This document shows positions 4,926-8,646 of a stretch of DNA of 8,646 nucleotides, one piece after another. The notes under the pieces were generated by a model. The model did no database searches. It was given only the letters and a program-made list of their open reading frames with translations, and was not told the DNA's origin. The DNA is from Chloroflexota bacterium (lineage in GTDB: Bacteria > Chloroflexota > Limnocylindria > P2-11E): NCBI GenBank assembly GCA_025350745.1, contig JANXXG010000066.1, forward strand, positions 1-8,646, given 5' to 3'. How positions within the stretch are numbered: position 1 is the stretch's first letter; each line of letters begins with the position of its first letter. The position numbers were made by a program, and so were the translations under genes.

Positions 4926-5855
4926 CTAGCTCTGGACGAAGGAGATCGCGGAGAAGAACATCGCGTACCGGAACGCGAGCACTCCGACGAGCACGAGCAC
5001 GCCGATGAGCGCCAGCGAGCCGTTGGGGACGCGGACGATGGGACGTGGTGCGAGCATCACGAGGGGGACGAGCAGCGCGAGGCCGACAGCACCGACCCAG
5101 AAGGCGACACCGACGAGCTCGTGAAGGCTCGCGATGAGCGCGGCCAGCGACCCGTCCTGTTGGGTCGCGAGACCGCCGAGGAAGAGCACGAGGAAGACGG
5201 CACTGATGGCCGCGAACGTGAAGAGCGCTCGACGGACCGCGGCAGCGGTGTGGACCGCACCCATCCGATCGCAGACGATCGCGGCGACGGCCATGCCCGA
5301 CAGCTCGCTGAAGCAGATGAACAGCCCGCCCATCAGCCAGGTGTCCGACCAGACCCCCTGGTTCGTCACCGCGATGAGCACGCCGCTGTAGCCCGAGACC
5401 ACCATCGCGAAGAACTCGCCGATGGCCAGGAGGATCTTGCTGTGCGCGATCGGCACGAGCCAGCCCAAGCGGATGCGGCCGCTCTGGTGGAGCGAGTCCG
5501 CGAAGGCGAGTGCGGCGAAGCCTGCGAAGATGACCATTGCCCACGAGCCCCAGTTCATCGGGGAGTTGGCGTTGAACATCAATGGGCCGCCGCGCTCCGG
5601 CGCCCCTGGGCTCTTGATGAGCAGGTTGAGGAATCGGCCTTGCTGCCCAAGGTCATAGATGAGCAGCAGCGGGACCACGATCATGATCGGCATCGGGATG
5701 AAGCCGAGCCGATACAACACCGGCTCATCGCGCTTGTCGCCCGCGAAGTGGATCAGGCCCATGACCGAGTAGGTGCCGGCGGCGAGGCCGGCGAGGAACA
5801 GGGCGATCGTGATCGGCCACTCCCATTCGGGCGGGAGGACGTACTTAATTGGCAT
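4926..5855 (-). CDS. NrfD-family membrane subunit of formate dehydrogenase
   Basis: A 309-residue integral membrane protein of the NrfD/PsrC family, the quinone-interacting subunit of many molybdopterin oxidoreductases. About eight hydrophobic segments are visible (roughly residues 13-35, 50-69, 101-120, 141-163, 173-194, 210-230, 240-268 and 280-305). Family-typical features include the N-terminal WPITIALFLAGLAAGTYSV and NSPMNWGSW before the third segment. Here it would take electrons from the Fe-S subunit and reduce (or oxidise) quinone. ATG 5855 lies inside the end of the Fe-S gene (11-nt overlap) with GGAGG six bases upstream (5862-5866). E. coli FDH-N instead uses a four-helix cytochrome b subunit (FdnI); no b-type subunit is seen here. 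It ends in TAG, immediately followed in the same frame by fdhE. Confidence 0.93.
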   Translation of the reverse strand: MPIKYVLPPEWEWPITIALFLAGLAAGTYSVMGLIHFAGDKRDEPVLYRLGFIPMPIMIVVPLLLIYDLGQQGRFLNLLIKSPGAPERGGPLMFNANSPMNWGSWAMVIFAGFAALAFADSLHQSGRIRLGWLVPIAHSKILLAIGEFFAMVVSGYSGVLIAVTNQGVWSDTWLMGGLFICFSELSGMAVAAIVCDRMGAVHTAAAVRRALFTFAAISAVFLVLFLGGLATQQDGSLAALIASLHELVGVAFWVGAVGLALLVPLVMLAPRPIVRVPNGSLALIGVLVLVGVLAFRYAMFFSAISFVQS

Positions 5856-6762
5856 TGGTGGCCTCCGTTCCGGCCGTCGCGTTCTCGTCCATGCGACGGC
5901 GCCGGAATGCGGCGAGCCCGGTGACGCCGAGCACCGCCGCCGAGATGAGCGCGACGCCGGCCGATGGCACGAAGTTGCGCTGCGGCAGGCTCGCGTGGGC
6001 CGGCAGCCCGTAGACCTCCGGCTTGTCCAGCAGGAGGTAGAACACGTTCAGGCCGCCGACGACCTCGACGTCCTTGACCGCCGTGCCCTTGTTCGGTCCC
6101 GCGGTGATCTTCCCGCTGTTCCCGAGATCCCAGCCGTAGATGTACGCGTCGGTCTGCCCCCGGGAGTGCAGCAGCTTCACGCGGTCGCTCGCCATCGACT
6201 GGAGCTCGCTCACGGTCCCGAACACGAGCGATGAGGTGGGGCAGGCTTTCGCACACGCCGTGCCCATGCCGATCTCGAGCCGGTCCTGGCAAAGGATGCA
6301 TTTGTTCACGCGACCGGTCCGCTTGTTGAACGCGATCACCCCGAACGGGCAGGCGCCGACGCAGTAGCGACAGCCGATGCACACGTCTTGGTGGATGTCG
6401 ACGGAGCCGAATTCGGTCCGGTACAGCGCCCCGGTCGGGCAGACCTCGAGGCACCCGGCCTGCACGCAGTGCTTGCACGAGTCGCTCATCATCAGCCACC
6501 GCGGGTCGGACCGGTCACTCGAGCTCGGGTCGGGTCCGATCTGTTCGATGAACTTCACGTGCCGCCAGTTCGTCGCGGACAGATGGCTCGTGTTGTCGTA
6601 GCTGTTGCCGGTGAACGCGCGGTGTTCGCGGACGGCGGCCTCATCCTCCATCGGAAGCGGCACGCCGGGCGCCATTTCGTTCCACTCCTTGCACGCGACC
6701 TGGCAGGCTTTGCAGCCCGTGCAGATCGAGGTGTCGACGAACATCCCACGCAGATCGCTCAT
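5845..6762 (-). CDS. fdhB: Formate dehydrogenase Fe-S subunit (four 4Fe-4S clusters, C-terminal anchor)
   Basis: The 305-residue electron-transfer subunit, FdnH/FdoH-like, linking the molybdenum subunit to the membrane subunit. Four cysteine quartets are visible: C14-C17-C20-C24 (CTGCKACQVAC), C96-C99-C104-C108, C128-C131-C134-C138 (CIGCRYCVGAC) and C155-C158-C170-C174, sixteen ligands for four [4Fe-4S] clusters. A hydrophobic helix at about 267-286 followed by RRRR is the single C-terminal membrane anchor seen in FDH-N beta subunits, with the basic residues suggesting a cytoplasmic C-terminus and so an outward-facing catalytic part. The start ATG overlaps the large-subunit stop by four bases (ATGA), typical coupling. 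An insertion of a Ser/Asp-rich stretch (about residues 78-88) precedes the second cluster motif. It ends in TAA. Confidence 0.95.
   Translation of the reverse strand: MSDLRGMFVDTSICTGCKACQVACKEWNEMAPGVPLPMEDEAAVREHRAFTGNSYDNTSHLSATNWRHVKFIEQIGPDPSSSDRSDPRWLMMSDSCKHCVQAGCLEVCPTGALYRTEFGSVDIHQDVCIGCRYCVGACPFGVIAFNKRTGRVNKCILCQDRLEIGMGTACAKACPTSSLVFGTVSELQSMASDRVKLLHSRGQTDAYIYGWDLGNSGKITAGPNKGTAVKDVEVVGGLNVFYLLLDKPEVYGLPAHASLPQRNFVPSAGVALISAAVLGVTGLAAFRRRRMDENATAGTEATNAN
5862..5866 (-). promoter_or_regulatory. Shine-Dalgarno site of the NrfD-type gene
   Basis: GGAGG on the minus strand, six bases before ATG 5855 and inside the 3' end of the Fe-S subunit gene. It fixes the start and shows independent initiation within the overlapping operon. 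Confidence 0.75.
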
Positions 6763-8646
6763 GCCTGGGCCCGTCCTTTCTCGATCCGGCAGGTGAAGGC
6801 TTTGCCTTCATGGATCGATACGTTCGGATCGGCCACGAACGACGTGAGGTTGTTCACGATGTCCCCGGTGGCGATCCCCTGATAGCCCCAGTGCCAGGGC
6901 ATGCCGACCTGATGCAGGGTCTGTCCGTTCACGATCAAGGGGCGGAGCCGCTTGGTGACGAGCGCCCGGGCCTCGGTCACGCCACGCTCGCTGATCACGC
7001 GAACGTAGTCGCCGTTCGCGATCGTCTTCTCCTTCGCGAACTCGGGTGAGATCTCGATGAACAGCTCGGGCATGAGCTCCGCGAGCCACGGCAGCCAGCG
7101 GGTCATGACGCCCGAGAGGTGATGCTCGGTGAGCCGGTAGGTCGTGATCACCGTCGGGAACTGCGAGCCGGCGTATTCGTTGTACTTGTTGCCGGGCACG
7201 TCGTAGAACTTCGCGATCGGGTTCCGGTCCTGCTTGTAGAGCAGGTTCTTCACCGGTGACTCCCACGGCTCGTAGTGCGTGGGCAAGGGCCCGTCGGACA
7301 GTCCCTCATAGGCGAACAGCCAGCCCTTGCCGTCCTTCTTGAGGAGGAATGGCGACGCGCCGTCATGGAACGCCACACCGATCCCGTTGGGGTTGGCCGG
7401 CGTGGACGGGTCCTTGGTCGCGGTGAAGTCGATGCCATCTCCGGGATCGTTCTTCCAGGACTTGGCGGCCGCGTCCCAGTACGTGTATTTCTTCTTGTCC
7501 GACCATGGGGCACCCTTCGGGTCGGCCGAGGCACGGTTGTACAGCTGGTGCCGGTTCGCGGGCCAGGCCCAGCCCCAGTTCGGGCTCACCCAGCCGTCGT
7601 TCTTGCCCGGCAGCATCTCGCCCCGGTTCACGATCTGGCCGTTCACGTTCTGCAGCATGCCGGTGTAGATCCAGGCCCCGCATGCGGTGGAGCCGTCCGC
7701 GAGGAGATTGGCGAAGCTGTTCAGTGGCACCTTGGACTTGTAGTCGTAGCCGTTGATCTCCTTGAAGATCTTGAACGCCGACGGCTCATCCTTGTGCACC
7801 CACTCGGCGACTTCCCCTGCGTCGGGCGCGTAGTCCAAGGTCATGTTCTTGATGCCGTCGAGGTTCTTCGCGCCCGGGCGGCCCGCCGCGTAGAGCTTCT
7901 TCAGCCGGAGGCCGAGGTCGTACCAGAAGAACAGGTCGCTGCGCGCGTCGCCCGGCGGATCGGACGCCTTCTTGTGGTACTGGATCGTCCGTTGGGTCTG
8001 GGTCATCGACCCGTCCTTCTCGGCGATGTGCGCCGCGGGGAGGAAGAAGATCTCCGTCTGGACGTCGACTGCGGCGATGTCCGGGGTGTTCTTCCAGAAC
8101 ACCGCCGACTCGGTCTCGTAGAAGTCGAGCACGACGAGCCACTTCAGCTTCGTCATCGCGGTCCGCTGGAACTTCGAGTTCAGGCTCGTCGCCGGGTTCT
8201 GTCCGGTGAGGATCATGCCCTCGATCTTGCCCTGGCTCATCTCGACCATCACCGGCAGATGGCTGTGGTCGGCCGTGATCTTCGGCAGCGTGTCGTAGAA
8301 GTAGTCGTTGTCCGTTGTGGCGTTGTCGCCGAACCAGGCCTTCAGCTGACTGATCACGTAGGCCGGGGTGTTCGACCAGAACGAGGTGGGCTGCGTTTCG
8401 GTGAGGATGTAATTGAGGAGCGTGTCGTGCGTCTTCGCCGCATCGGGCACGTTCAGGTAACCCGGGTAGATGTTGTACAGACTGGCGATGTCCGTCGAAC
8501 CCTGGATGGAGGCGTGGCCACGGAGGGCCATGATGCCGCCGCCGGGTCTGCCGATATTGCCAAGGAGGAGCTGCACGAGGCCGGCGGTGCGGATGAGCTG
8601 CACGCCGGTGGTGTGCTGGGTCCAGCCGACCGCGTAGACGAACGCG
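6759..8646 (-). CDS. fdhA: Formate dehydrogenase large molybdopterin subunit, C-terminal ~628 residues (5'-partial)
   Basis: The C-terminal two thirds of a respiratory FDH-N-type catalytic subunit (FdnG/FdoG-like; full length near 1,000 residues), which oxidises formate at a bis-MGD molybdenum or tungsten site. The frame is open to the window edge: before the internal GTG at 8603 it reads AFVYAVGWTQHTTG, matching the family's 'YAxGWTQHxxG', so 8603 is not the start. Other family marks are LLLGNIGRPGGGIMALRGHA (just downstream), DGSTACGAWIYTG mid-protein, and the C-terminal molybdopterin-binding region with LTEHHLSGVMTRW and GMPWHWGYQG. The N-terminal Fe-S motif, any Tat signal and the catalytic Sec/Cys position lie outside the window, so selenocysteine use cannot be judged. 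TGA stop overlaps the Fe-S subunit start. The order large subunit, Fe-S, NrfD, FdhE defines a complete formate dehydrogenase operon except for its 5' end. Confidence 0.96.
   Translation of the reverse strand, partial: AFVYAVGWTQHTTGVQLIRTAGLVQLLLGNIGRPGGGIMALRGHASIQGSTDIASLYNIYPGYLNVPDAAKTHDTLLNYILTETQPTSFWSNTPAYVISQLKAWFGDNATTDNDYFYDTLPKITADHSHLPVMVEMSQGKIEGMILTGQNPATSLNSKFQRTAMTKLKWLVVLDFYETESAVFWKNTPDIAAVDVQTEIFFLPAAHIAEKDGSMTQTQRTIQYHKKASDPPGDARSDLFFWYDLGLRLKKLYAAGRPGAKNLDGIKNMTLDYAPDAGEVAEWVHKDEPSAFKIFKEINGYDYKSKVPLNSFANLLADGSTACGAWIYTGMLQNVNGQIVNRGEMLPGKNDGWVSPNWGWAWPANRHQLYNRASADPKGAPWSDKKKYTYWDAAAKSWKNDPGDGIDFTATKDPSTPANPNGIGVAFHDGASPFLLKKDGKGWLFAYEGLSDGPLPTHYEPWESPVKNLLYKQDRNPIAKFYDVPGNKYNEYAGSQFPTVITTYRLTEHHLSGVMTRWLPWLAELMPELFIEISPEFAKEKTIANGDYVRVISERGVTEARALVTKRLRPLIVNGQTLHQVGMPWHWGYQGIATGDIVNNLTSFVADPNVSIHEGKAFTCRIEKGRAQA

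Noticed and set aside
348..4928. TAG as a recoded sense codon
   Set aside because: TAG falls at homology-expected ends of SecA, RF2, NrfD and others, so it acts as a stop; the fdhE junction is the only place where readthrough remains a possibility.
4623..5924. Long plus-strand ORF (433 codons) antisense to nrfD and fdhE
   Set aside because: Composition is extremely rich in Arg, Glu and Asp without any recognisable domain, and the opposite strand carries clear NrfD and FdhE homology with proper operon spacing. It is a high-GC shadow.
6759..8646. Selenocysteine and SECIS element in the formate dehydrogenase large subunit
   Set aside because: The catalytic position lies upstream of the window, so nothing can be said.

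Overview
The window is high-GC bacterial DNA holding two convergent gene blocks that meet near position 3950. The gene set and order (a secA 3' end, Lgt-like genes, prfB, a YtxH-like gene, and a three-subunit formate dehydrogenase with fdhE) fit a Gram-positive-like or Chloroflexota-type bacterium. Chloroflexota (or possibly Actinomycetota) is my inference from GC, codon use and synteny. No rRNA, tRNA, CRISPR, IS element or phage gene was seen.

Plus strand (1-3947): the C-terminal end of SecA with its zinc-binding SEC-C tail; two tandem Lgt-like (prolipoprotein diacylglyceryl transferase family) membrane proteins; a 225-bp intergenic stretch with a possible terminator, a second hairpin and a 12-bp perfect palindrome; a 65-residue protein with eight cysteines; prfB (release factor 2) with a programmed +1 frameshift at CTT-TGA-C; and a small YtxH-like membrane protein. 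The theme is protein export, lipoprotein-type chemistry and translation termination.

Minus strand (8646 down to 3957): a tightly packed respiratory formate dehydrogenase operon in the order large molybdopterin subunit (N-terminal part outside the window), four-cluster Fe-S subunit with a C-terminal anchor helix, NrfD-type membrane subunit, and the maturation factor FdhE. Electrons would pass from formate at the molybdenum site through the Fe-S subunit to the quinone pool via the NrfD-type subunit; FdhE would assist enzyme maturation.

Points most worth a second look: (1) both Lgt copies lack several residues considered essential in E. coli Lgt; (2) the first lgt copy and fdhE have no ATG/GTG/TTG start where homology says they begin, and seem to start at CTG and perhaps ACG right after an upstream TAG stop; (3) the eight-cysteine mini-protein beside prfB; (4) the prfB frameshift site with a degenerate stimulatory element; (5) TAG terminates eight of ten genes despite the high GC.
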